64,000 nt of DNA from Chitinophagaceae bacterium (GTDB lineage Bacteria > Bacteroidota > Bacteroidia > Chitinophagales > Chitinophagaceae): contig JADBXR010000026.1 in NCBI GenBank assembly GCA_020403425.1, positions 1 to 64,000 of the forward strand, in the 5' to 3' direction. The position numbers were made by a program, and so were the translations under genes. The notes beneath the pieces are model-generated. The model saw only the letters and a list, made by a program, of their open reading frames with translations, searched no databases and was not told the DNA's origin. Within the stretch, counting starts at the first letter, position 1. The number at the start of each line of letters is the position of its first letter. Positions 55,355 through 63,232 of the stretch are shown here, piece after piece.

Positions 55355-56083
55355 ATGGAAGAGATCCTTTTATATGCATTGTTTTTCCTGGTGGCATTTT
55401 TGTATGCATCGGTCGGGCATGGCGGAGCCAGTGGTTATCTGGCCCTGATGGCTTTGCTGGGATTCAGTGCGGCGGTGATGAAGCCCACTGCACTGCTATT
55501 GAATGTTATGGTGTCGCTGATGGCGTTCATCTCGTTCTACAGGGCCAGGCATTTCCGTAAGGAATTGTTATGGCCGCTGATCGCTGCATCCATACCCTTT
55601 GCTTATTTGGGTAGTATCCTGCAGGTGTCAGAAGTGTTGTACAAACAGGTGTTGGGCGTGGTATTGCTGTTGTCGATCATCCGTATGGTATGGACCAGCT
55701 CAGAGCAGCCGGTAAAACCTGCTCCCCACTGGTATGTATTGTTCGCGATCGGAGCGGCCATTGGTCTGGTGTCAGGTATGATCGGTATGGGAGGGGGCAT
55801 CCTGCTTTCCCCATTACTGTTGCTGATGGGATGGTCTACTCAGAAACAGACAGCTGCCATCAGTGCAATTTTTATCTTCTTAAATTCGATGGCGGGAATC
55901 GCCGGACAGCTGAAAACGGGATTCAACCTAAGTCCGCAGATCTATACGATCATTGCGTTTGTATTGGCAGGAGGTTTGCTGGGCGCATATGTAGGGGCGG
56001 AGAAACTGAGGGCAAAAAATATGAAATACATACTGGCATTGGTGTTGATCCTGGCAGCAGGTAAATTGTTTTTTGTAAAATAG
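55355..56083 (+). CDS. TSUP (TauE/SafE) family permease in the molybdenum operon
   Basis: 242 residues with about eight membrane helices in two repeats. The repeat motifs are ASVGHGGASGYLALMALLG (residues 18-36) and GMIGMGGGILLSPLLLLMGWS (near 141-161). TSUP proteins move small anions, for example sulfite, sulfonates or thiosulfate. Here it sits 5 nt after moeA and 4 nt before moaD, and no modABC is in view, so molybdate or sulfate import for cofactor synthesis is a reasonable idea, untested. Confidence 0.88.
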   Translation: MEEILLYALFFLVAFLYASVGHGGASGYLALMALLGFSAAVMKPTALLLNVMVSLMAFISFYRARHFRKELLWPLIAASIPFAYLGSILQVSEVLYKQVLGVVLLLSIIRMVWTSSEQPVKPAPHWYVLFAIGAAIGLVSGMIGMGGGILLSPLLLLMGWSTQKQTAAISAIFIFLNSMAGIAGQLKTGFNLSPQIYTIIAFVLAGGLLGAYVGAEKLRAKNMKYILALVLILAAGKLFFVK

Positions 56084-56087
56084 GATT

Positions 56088-56321
56088 ATGGCGATTGAAA
56101 TTTTATTCTTTGGTTCACTGACGGATGCAACTACGGTGGCAAGACTGATTGTAGATGGGGTGGAGGATACCGATCAGCTGAGAACGTATCTTATGGAGAG
56201 ATATCCTGCCTTGCGTTCGGCCCGGTATTTTGTAGCGGTGAACCAGCGTATGATACAGCAAACAGAATCTTTACGACCAGGAGATGTTGTTGCCCTGATG
56301 CCACCATTTTCCGGAGGATGA
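56088..56321 (+). CDS. moaD: Molybdopterin synthase small subunit
   Basis: 77 residues, ubiquitin-like sulfur carrier. The C-terminal FSGG carries the thiocarboxylate used to sulfurate precursor Z. IEILFFGSLTDAT starts the beta-grasp fold, and PGDVVALMPPFSGG is the classic end. It is activated by the MoeB-like protein encoded 1 nt downstream and works with MoaE. Confidence 0.93.
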   Translation: MAIEILFFGSLTDATTVARLIVDGVEDTDQLRTYLMERYPALRSARYFVAVNQRMIQQTESLRPGDVVALMPPFSGG

Positions 56322-56322
56322 T

Positions 56323-57417
56323 ATGTTCAATAACGAGCGTTACATACGACAGATGATACTACCAGGTTTTGGTCAGGCGGCACAGGATAAACTTCGTGCT
56401 GCCAAAGTATTGATCATTGGTATGGGAGGACTGGGATGTCCGGCCCTGCAATACCTGGTTGGCGCAGGAGTAGGCACCATCGGTTTAATGGATGGAGATG
56501 CTGTAAGTATGAGCAATCTGCACCGCCAGTTGCTATTCAATGAATCAGATATCGGGAAGAACAAGGCCTCCGTTGCGGCAGAAAAAATGAAAGCGCTGGA
56601 TCCGGAGATCGATTTTGTGGTATACCCCTTTCAATTAAATAACCGCAACGCATTGGATCATATTGTTGCATACGATATGGTGATCGACGGTACCGATAAC
56701 TTCGCGGCAAAATACATGATCAACGATGCCTGCGTGTTGCTGGATAGGCCTTTCGTGTATGGCGCGGTATCGCGTTACCAGGGACAGGTCTCGGTCTTCA
56801 ACCTCCCGGTGAATGAGGGGCGATCACTGAACTATCGCGACCTGTTCCCTGTGCCACCTGCCAGGGGAGAGATTCAGAGTTGTGAAGAAGCGGGAGTGAT
56901 CGGCGTATTGCCTGGTATCATAGGTGCCATGCAGGCCTCCGAAGCGGTCAAACTAATTACCGGATTGGGCCAAAGCCTGTATGGGCGGTTGTATAATTAT
57001 GATCTTTGGCAGGCCAGGTCCTATGAGATCGTATTGTCATTGCATCCCGATGTGACAGAAATTGATAAAGATCGTTTTATGCAGTCGGATTACAGTTTTG
57101 AATGCGAGGAAGGGGAAGAGGATATCCCGGAGGTCAATGTGACGGAATTCAACCGTTTATTGCAGGATGCCAATGTATTTGTACTGGATGTTCGTGAAAG
57201 GCATGAATTTCCAAAGATCGATTTCTCTGATGCGCAGATACCCATGTCCGAATTACAGGCATCAATGGAAACACTTCCGGCAAAGGAGATCTGTGTGATC
57301 TGTCACCAGGGCATTCGCAGTGTGTATGCGGCTCAACTGATCAAAACAAGACGCAATCTGCCTGTGTATAGTTTAAAAGGGGGCTTGACCGCCTACTTCA
57401 ATCAAAATGAAATATGA
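56323..57417 (+). CDS. moeB: MoaD-activating E1-like protein with rhodanese domain
   Basis: 364 residues. ThiF/MoeB adenylyltransferase domain (residues 1-245) with the ATP loop IGMGGLGCPALQYLVGAG and DGTDNFAAKYMINDAC, and Cys in IQSCEEAGVIGVLPG. A C-terminal rhodanese domain (about 265-364) has the active loop CHQGIRS. It adenylylates and may thiolate MoaD. The zinc-binding Cys seen in E. coli MoeB (YRCLFP) is Asp here (YRDLFP), and no CxxC pair is present, so the structural zinc is probably absent. Overlaps moaE by 4 nt. Confidence 0.9.
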   Translation: MFNNERYIRQMILPGFGQAAQDKLRAAKVLIIGMGGLGCPALQYLVGAGVGTIGLMDGDAVSMSNLHRQLLFNESDIGKNKASVAAEKMKALDPEIDFVVYPFQLNNRNALDHIVAYDMVIDGTDNFAAKYMINDACVLLDRPFVYGAVSRYQGQVSVFNLPVNEGRSLNYRDLFPVPPARGEIQSCEEAGVIGVLPGIIGAMQASEAVKLITGLGQSLYGRLYNYDLWQARSYEIVLSLHPDVTEIDKDRFMQSDYSFECEEGEEDIPEVNVTEFNRLLQDANVFVLDVRERHEFPKIDFSDAQIPMSELQASMETLPAKEICVICHQGIRSVYAAQLIKTRRNLPVYSLKGGLTAYFNQNEI

Positions 57418-57857
57418 AAGAGCGTAAGGTCAAAAATATATTCATGGAAGGTCCGATCCCCGCACAAAAGATAGCGGAGGACATACAGAAACATGCCACA
57501 CAAACGAATATCGGGGCGCATAGTATTTTCCTGGGGCAGGTACGTGCAGATGTAAAAGAAGCGGGAACGGTTACGGCCATTGCTTATACTGCCTATACCG
57601 AAATGGCTTTGGAAAAGATGTATGAGATAAGGGAATCGCTGTTTGCCAAATATCCACTTACCTGTATGCATGTATATCATAGCCTGGGCACTGTGTCGGC
57701 AGGGGAGATCTGCTTGTTTGTTTTTGTATCTTCCCAACACCGGAAAGCTGCGATCGATGCCTGCGAGGAGCTGGTAGAAGCGATCAAGTTTCAGTTGCCC
57801 ATCTGGGGAAAAGAGATCCTGAACAATCAGAGCACTGTCTGGAAAGAAAACAAATGA
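57414..57857 (+). CDS. moaE: Molybdopterin synthase large subunit
   Basis: 147 residues, the catalytic subunit. GAHSIFLGQVRADVKEAGTVTAIAYTAYTEMALEKM (residues 34-69) corresponds to the conserved G-x-V-R region, and YHSLGTVSAGEICLFVFVSSQHRKAAIDACEELVEAIKFQLPIWGKE holds the active-site Lys residues. An internal ATG at 57444 is an alternative start. It overlaps moeB by 4 nt and precedes moaCB by 1 nt. Confidence 0.94.
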   Translation: MKERKVKNIFMEGPIPAQKIAEDIQKHATQTNIGAHSIFLGQVRADVKEAGTVTAIAYTAYTEMALEKMYEIRESLFAKYPLTCMHVYHSLGTVSAGEICLFVFVSSQHRKAAIDACEELVEAIKFQLPIWGKEILNNQSTVWKENK

Positions 57858-57858
57858 T

Positions 57859-58770
57859 ATGGTGAACATCACACATAAATCAAGCAGCTTAAGAAAAGCA
57901 GTGGCAGTAGCTACGGTACAGGTATCCGCACAGCAGACCATTGATGCGATCGTCAATAAGACGGTGCCCAAGGGAGACGTTTTTGAGTTTGCCAAAGTGG
58001 CGGCCCTGTTCGCCGTTAAAAAGACCAGTGATACGATCCCGGACTGCCATCCCTTACCAGTTGAATTTACGCAGGTGAGTTTTGACATAAAGGGGCTTAC
58101 TGTAGAGATCAGTGTGGAAGTGCATACGGTATATAAAACAGGTGTGGAAGTGGAAGCCATGCATGGAGCCTCTGTGGCTGCATTGACCTTGTATGATATG
58201 CTGAAACCGATAGACAAATACATTGAGATCCAAAGGATCCGTCTGTTGCACAAGGAAGGGGGCAAGTCGCAGTATCGCTTGCCGGCAGGGGACTCTCTCA
58301 AAGTGGCCGTGATCGTTTGTTCGGATTCAGTGTTCCGGAAAAAAGCGGAAGACAAAGCTGGGTTGGCTGTGATCGACAAATTGAGGACTTTTTCGATCGA
58401 AACGACAGAATACCGCGTAATACCCGATGAAGCCGAAGCCATCCGCGAACAGGTGGCCATACACACCGGAAATGGGATACAACTGTTGCTGTTCGTAGGC
58501 GGTACCGGCGCCTCGCCAAGAGATATCACACCGGATATCATACAGCCCCTGTTGAACAGGGAGCTTACCGGTATCATGGAACAGGCCCGCCGTTACGGAC
58601 AGGAACGTATGCCCTATGCCATGTTATCCAGAAGTGTTGCCGGTTTTGTGGAAGAAATGCTTGTTTTAACGCTCCCTGGTTCAACAAAAGGAGCGCTGGA
58701 GTATATCGATGCCCTTTTCCCCCAGGTGTTACATGTACTCGAAATAGCGCGTGGGGGTAGACATGAATAA
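57859..58770 (+). CDS. moaCB: Bifunctional MoaC-MoaB protein
   Basis: 303 residues. Residues 1-~145 are MoaC, the cyclic pyranopterin monophosphate synthase (KKTSDTIPDCHPLP, TGVEVEAMHGASVAALTLYDM, EGGKSQYR). Residues ~150-303 are MoaB/MogA, the molybdopterin adenylyltransferase (LKVAVIVCSDSVFRKKAEDKAG, LLLFVGGTGASPRDITPD, LPGSTKGALEYIDAL). The fusion joins an early and a late step and is known in Bacteroidetes. Last gene of the operon; no terminator is evident immediately after. Confidence 0.93.
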   Translation: MVNITHKSSSLRKAVAVATVQVSAQQTIDAIVNKTVPKGDVFEFAKVAALFAVKKTSDTIPDCHPLPVEFTQVSFDIKGLTVEISVEVHTVYKTGVEVEAMHGASVAALTLYDMLKPIDKYIEIQRIRLLHKEGGKSQYRLPAGDSLKVAVIVCSDSVFRKKAEDKAGLAVIDKLRTFSIETTEYRVIPDEAEAIREQVAIHTGNGIQLLLFVGGTGASPRDITPDIIQPLLNRELTGIMEQARRYGQERMPYAMLSRSVAGFVEEMLVLTLPGSTKGALEYIDALFPQVLHVLEIARGGRHE

Positions 58771-58914
58771 GCTGTTCTGCTCCTGGCAGCTCACTGCTCA
58801 ACGGCCCTGAAACCTGTAATAGCGCAAACGATTGCAGGTTAAGAATACAAAAAAACTGTTTATAACTCTTTGATGATTTTGTTGTTTTCCATAGGCAGGA
58901 ATGCCTGTTTGCTG

Positions 58915-58922
58915 TAATTTTG
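58915..58922 (+). promoter_or_regulatory. Possible promoter of the signalling cluster
   Basis: TAATTTTG matches TAnnTTTG. It would give a leader of about 235 nt that includes the hairpin at 58992-59012. No TTTG at the proper -33 spacing. Confidence 0.4.
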
Positions 58923-58991
58923 CATATATAAATGATAATGATTAGTCATTATTGCGATAAGCTGTCATCCGAAAACGTTTATCCATAATTC

Positions 58992-59012
58992 AACCCCCTG
59001 TTTAAGGGGGTT
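58992..59012 (+). terminator. AACCCCC/GGGGGTT hairpin
   Basis: A 7-bp stem with loop TGTTTAA, followed by AATTAAC without a T tract. It may end the molybdenum operon or act as an attenuator for the next genes. Confidence 0.45.
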
Positions 59013-59163
59013 AATTAACAAGAATTAATCATTTTCTTTACTTCCTGCTTTATTCCTGTAAAATAAGTGATGCATTGACGGATTCGTTATATACGTGTCA
59101 TGGCGTAGTGCGTGCTTGTTTACAAGACTTATTTTATTCAGAAGCAAATCAAATTGAGCAGGA

Positions 59164-59820
59164 ATGATCACAGTTGGTATTATTGAAGACAACCAGGCCT
59201 TGCGTACAGGTATTGAAGAGTTCGTTTCCCAGAACGATAGCATGCGGATCCTTTTTTCTTGCAATAGTGTTGAGAAATGGTTGATGCATTACGATCATGA
59301 TACCGAGGGGCCTTATGTATTGTTTCTCGACATTGGCCTGCCCGGAATTTCGGGTTTGAAAGCCATCTCCGTCATTAAGAATAAGTATCCTGATACCAAG
59401 TTGGTGGTCATTACCGGTGACAGCTCCAAGGAAAGCGTATGGGAAGCTATCACCAGCGGTGCCGATGGGTATCTGCTGAAGCCTTTTTCATTAAAAGAGA
59501 TCAGTCAGCAGATAGATATTATCCAGAATGGTGGTGCAGCTCTTTCTCCTTTGGTGGCCGAAAAGCTGATCCACCGGATCAATGCCAATAACAAACCCGT
59601 ACGAGAGGGCAAGAACCTGTTGCTTACCCGCAGGGAAAATGATGTTCTTGAACAGCTGGTGAAAGGCCTCAGTTATAAGGAAGTCGCCAATATTCTCAAG
59701 ATATCGTTTGCAACTGTGAACGATCATATCAAGAACATATATTACAAGATGGGGGTCAATTCGAAATCAGAGTTAATTGCCAAAGTACTGTCGGACAGGC
59801 GATCGGATCTGATGTTATAA
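59164..59820 (+). CDS. LuxR-type response regulator
   Basis: 218 residues. Receiver domain with acidic pocket EDN (8-10), Asp56 in LFLDIGLPG and Lys in LLKPFS near residue 107. The C-terminal GerE-type helix-turn-helix (LTRRENDVLEQLVKGLSYKEVANILKISFATVNDHIKNIYYKMGVNSKSELIAKV, 153-208) binds DNA. First of five same-strand signalling genes; 12 nt separate it from the next. Confidence 0.94.
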   Translation: MITVGIIEDNQALRTGIEEFVSQNDSMRILFSCNSVEKWLMHYDHDTEGPYVLFLDIGLPGISGLKAISVIKNKYPDTKLVVITGDSSKESVWEAITSGADGYLLKPFSLKEISQQIDIIQNGGAALSPLVAEKLIHRINANNKPVREGKNLLLTRRENDVLEQLVKGLSYKEVANILKISFATVNDHIKNIYYKMGVNSKSELIAKVLSDRRSDLML

Positions 59821-59832
59821 ATAATTTGAGAT

Positions 59833-60228
59833 ATGCCGGAACGGAATTCGGATTATACCATATTGATCGCAGAAGATAACAGCATTAACCGGTTCGTATT
59901 GACCAGCATGCTGAAAGACCTGAACAAGCGAATAGTGCAGGTGGAAAATGGCAGGGAGGCACTTGATGCTTTGGAAGAACTGAAGCAGACAGCTACAGTT
60001 CTGCTGCTGGATCTGAACATGCCCGTTCTGGATGGATACGGTGTGATCAGGAAAATGGCCCAGGATGCGGAAGCGTATAAGCATGTGAGGACTATGGTCA
60101 TTAGCGGCACTTTTTATAGTGATTTTCTGGAAAAAGGATTGGGTGAACATATTTGCGCCTATCTGGAAAAACCGGTCGTAAAGGAACAGTTGATACATAA
60201 ATTAAGAGAATGCGTCATTAATTTCTGA
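59833..60228 (+). CDS. Stand-alone receiver protein
   Basis: 131 residues, one receiver domain: AEDN at 13-16, Asp60 in LLLDLNMPVLDGYG, and Lys in YLEKPV near 113. No output domain. Its placement between a DNA-binding regulator and a kinase suggests a phosphorelay intermediate or a sink. The kinase gene starts 2 nt after its stop. Confidence 0.9.
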   Translation: MPERNSDYTILIAEDNSINRFVLTSMLKDLNKRIVQVENGREALDALEELKQTATVLLLDLNMPVLDGYGVIRKMAQDAEAYKHVRTMVISGTFYSDFLEKGLGEHICAYLEKPVVKEQLIHKLRECVINF

Positions 60229-60230
60229 TC

Positions 60231-62129
60231 TTGGAACAAAACGTATCACATACAGGCACGAAACAGTTAACTGGGCTGAAATATCTGCTCAATAACATTT
60301 CTCATGCCTTATTATTCGAGACACTGGATAATGAGATCGTATTCGTGAACCAGCAGTTTTGCGAACTGTTCCAGATCCCCCTGGACCCTGAATTGCTGAT
60401 CGGGGCGGATTGTTCCAAATCAGCAGAAACATCGAAACATTTTTTTCAGAACCCGGAAGCTTTTGTGGAGGGGATCCGGAAGATCTATGCGGGCAAGGTT
60501 GCTGTGTTGAACGAAGAACTGGTGCTCGCAAATGGAAGATCGATCTATCGTGATTATAAGCCCTTACTTGACGACCCCGATCATAAAGGGCATTTATGGA
60601 TCTATAAGAATTTTAATGAGGTCAGGTCTGTTCTTGCGCAAACACAGGAGCAGAAATTCTTTTACGAGCAACTGCTCAATAATATCCCGGCGGATATCGC
60701 CATTTTTGATAAGGAGCATAAGTACCTGTTCCTGAATAAGACTGCCGTGCAGAATGACGAGGTTCGTCAATGGATGATCGGTAAGGACGATTTTGATTTT
60801 TGCAGGCATACCAACCGGCCGTCACACCTGGCTGTTTACCGGAGAGGCATTTTCAAGGAGGCATTGGATTCTGCTGAAATGGTGGAGTTCGAAGAGACGA
60901 ATTATACGAAGGAAGGTAAAAAGGTTCATAATCTCAGGCGCTATTATCCCCTGTTGGATAAGGATGGTAAAGTGAATCAGGTGATCGGTTATGGTGTTAA
61001 TATCACCAGGATCAAGGAGCGGGAAGAGAACCTGATGGAAAGAGAGCAGGCTCTGAAAGACCTGGTGCATTCCATGGATCAGGTAGTGGTCACCCTGAAT
61101 ATGAATGGTCAGATCAAGTATGCTAATCCCAAATGGGAAGAGTTGACGGGTTTGCAGATGCATGAATACGGTTCACAGAAGATCGGAAGTTTCATCAGGA
61201 GGGGCAGGGACGCCTTTTTAAGGAACCTGCAGGCTTTCATGGATGAGGGGAAGTCGGATATTCCTGCCACTTATATCTATCTGAATGACCATAGTGGCGT
61301 ACAACGTGTGTTCAGCTATTACCTGGCCAATTTCAGTAACTATTATACCACCGAGAAGAGAGTGGCAGTATTCCTGAATGATATCACGGCCCGGTTGATG
61401 GTGGAGCGTAAACTGAAGCGGATAGCTGCAGAAGAAAGAAGGATCAATGAAATGAAGTCCGGCTTTATCAGTCTCGTATCACATGAATTACGTACGCCAT
61501 TGTCCGTGATACTGGCCAGTACAGAGCTGATAGAGATGCTGGCCGCCAAGCGAGGCGGAGAAGATGCTGCCGGAACCGCAAAATATACGGATCGGATCAT
61601 ACATCAGGTGGATAAGATGACACAATTGATGAATGAGTTCCTGTTCCTGAGTAAGATCGAGTCCGGGAAATTGTCGCATTCTCCGGTACTCCTGGATGTT
61701 GAAGAACTTATCAGGAAATTGATCAACGAGCTGTACACACCATGGACAGATGGCCGGTCACTGGGTTTCTCCGTGAAAGGAAAGCCGGTGAAAGTGCTGG
61801 CAGACGAATTGATGCTGACGCATATTCTGAGCAATCTCATCACGAATGCATTCAAATATTCTGAGGGAAGAAAGGCCCCGGCACTCAGGTTGCGGTTCTC
61901 AAAACGATCCTGGAGCCTGCTGGTGGTGGATAACGGGATTGGGATCCCGGACAACCAGCATACCAAGATCTTCCTGCCCTTTGTGCGGGGATCCAATGTG
62001 GGGACCGTTACAGGAACAGGGTTTGGTTTGATGATCGTAAACCTGTTTGTTAAAAAGAGTAAAGGAAAAATACAGATGAAAAGTTGCGAGAACCGTGGAT
62101 CGGCATTCCTGGTCAGGTTCCCGAAATAA
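60231..62129 (+). CDS. PAS-domain sensor histidine kinase
   Basis: 632 residues starting at TTG; no ATG occurs until deep inside the protein, and the first PAS-like domain (YLLNNISHALLFETLDNEIVFVNQQFCELF) begins near residue 18. Three PAS-like domains follow one another (about 15-125, 145-265, 285-385). The dimerisation domain has His418 in LVSHELRTPLSV. The ATPase part shows NLITNAFKYS, VVDNGIGIPD and GTGFGLMIV. No membrane segment, so it senses in the cytoplasm. Translation may be coupled to the receiver gene 2 nt upstream. Confidence 0.92.
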   Translation: MEQNVSHTGTKQLTGLKYLLNNISHALLFETLDNEIVFVNQQFCELFQIPLDPELLIGADCSKSAETSKHFFQNPEAFVEGIRKIYAGKVAVLNEELVLANGRSIYRDYKPLLDDPDHKGHLWIYKNFNEVRSVLAQTQEQKFFYEQLLNNIPADIAIFDKEHKYLFLNKTAVQNDEVRQWMIGKDDFDFCRHTNRPSHLAVYRRGIFKEALDSAEMVEFEETNYTKEGKKVHNLRRYYPLLDKDGKVNQVIGYGVNITRIKEREENLMEREQALKDLVHSMDQVVVTLNMNGQIKYANPKWEELTGLQMHEYGSQKIGSFIRRGRDAFLRNLQAFMDEGKSDIPATYIYLNDHSGVQRVFSYYLANFSNYYTTEKRVAVFLNDITARLMVERKLKRIAAEERRINEMKSGFISLVSHELRTPLSVILASTELIEMLAAKRGGEDAAGTAKYTDRIIHQVDKMTQLMNEFLFLSKIESGKLSHSPVLLDVEELIRKLINELYTPWTDGRSLGFSVKGKPVKVLADELMLTHILSNLITNAFKYSEGRKAPALRLRFSKRSWSLLVVDNGIGIPDNQHTKIFLPFVRGSNVGTVTGTGFGLMIVNLFVKKSKGKIQMKSCENRGSAFLVRFPK

Positions 62130-62154
62130 TCACACCCCCTAATTAGTAAACGCG

Positions 62155-63228
62155 ATGGATAAGATTTTATTGGTAGAAGACGAAACGATCATCAGGGCCT
62201 CGATAGCCGAGATCCTGCGTCATTACGAATACGAAGTGATCGTGGCCGAGAATGGTAAACTGGGCCTTGCCAAAGCATTGACCGAAAAGCCTGATCTGAT
62301 CATTTGCGATGTGATGATGCCAGAGATGGATGGTTTTGAAATGCTGCAGGAGTTGCGTAAACAGCCTGAGTTTGATACGCCTTTTATTTTCCTTACCGCC
62401 AAAGTACAGGCGGATGATATCAGGGCAGGAATGAACCTGGGTGCTGACGACTATATTTTTAAACCATTCAAAAGTGCCGATCTGATCAAGGCGATCGAAA
62501 CCAGGCTGGATAAACGGAAGCTCGTCATGAAAAAGATCGAAGAAAAGACCAAGGATCTGGAAAATCTGATCAGGCTGATGTTGGGGCATGAATTCAATAC
62601 TCCCATGAATGGGATCAAAGCCATGTCTGAGTTCATACACCAGAATGTGGAGAAGTACAATGATAAGCAGCTGGCCGAATTCTGCAATTATCTTTCGCTG
62701 AGCGCCGAACGACTTCAGTCCACATTCGATAAGGTAAGAAAGGTATATGAAGTGAAAGAGTTGGACAAGAGCGAAATAGCGAAGGCAATACATGTAGGTG
62801 TACGTAACACCATCATGCAGATTGGGCAATCTCTGGCAGAGAAAGCCGACAGAAAGGGAGACCTGGTGATTGGGGATCTGGACGATATAGCACTTCCTGT
62901 AAAATCGAACCTGTTATTTACTGCTTTATACGAGATCATCGAGAATGCATTCAAATTCTCAGAGAAAGGGAATCAGGTGAAGATCAGTACCCGCTGCTCT
63001 GAAACCAGCTATGAGATCATAGTGGCTGATTCCGGAAATACGATCTCGGCGGAAGAACTGTCTACTTATACCTCGTTCAAACAGTTCGATCGGTCAAAGT
63101 ACGAACAGCAGGGACTTGGTGCCGGGCTGGCACTCACCATCAACATTCTTGAGAAATACGATGCAACAATATTATTCCAGAACAATACGCCGAATGGCAT
63201 CATAACCATCTTACGTTTTAAAATATAA
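62155..63228 (+). CDS. Receiver-histidine kinase protein
   Basis: 357 residues. An N-terminal receiver (EDE at 8-10, Asp52 in LIICDVMMPEMDG, Lys in FKPFK near 103) precedes a kinase core. The His box is LGHEFNTPMNG with His145, altered from the usual SHELRTPL. The ATPase domain has YEIIENAFKFSEKG, VADSGNTISAEEL (G1 weakened) and GLGAGLALTINIL. Input receiver before kinase suggests it is controlled by phosphorylation from another kinase, perhaps the PAS kinase 26 nt upstream. Confidence 0.88.
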   Translation: MDKILLVEDETIIRASIAEILRHYEYEVIVAENGKLGLAKALTEKPDLIICDVMMPEMDGFEMLQELRKQPEFDTPFIFLTAKVQADDIRAGMNLGADDYIFKPFKSADLIKAIETRLDKRKLVMKKIEEKTKDLENLIRLMLGHEFNTPMNGIKAMSEFIHQNVEKYNDKQLAEFCNYLSLSAERLQSTFDKVRKVYEVKELDKSEIAKAIHVGVRNTIMQIGQSLAEKADRKGDLVIGDLDDIALPVKSNLLFTALYEIIENAFKFSEKGNQVKISTRCSETSYEIIVADSGNTISAEELSTYTSFKQFDRSKYEQQGLGAGLALTINILEKYDATILFQNNTPNGIITILRFKI

Positions 63229-63232
63229 ATAT

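Larger units (their letters stand above)
58771..59163. other. Intergenic between molybdenum operon and signalling cluster
   Basis: 393 nt with no gene seen. It holds a TAATTTTG box at 58915-58922, a short symmetric ATAATGATTAGTCATTAT stretch near 58932, and a C5/G5 hairpin at 58992-59012. No low-complexity inverted repeat of the kind seen elsewhere is present. Confidence 0.5.

Noticed and set aside
57402..58577. 391-codon open frame antisense to moaE and moaCB
   Set aside because: Both sense genes are certain and overlap-coupled to their neighbours; the antisense product is Ser/Cys/Thr-rich with no recognisable motif.
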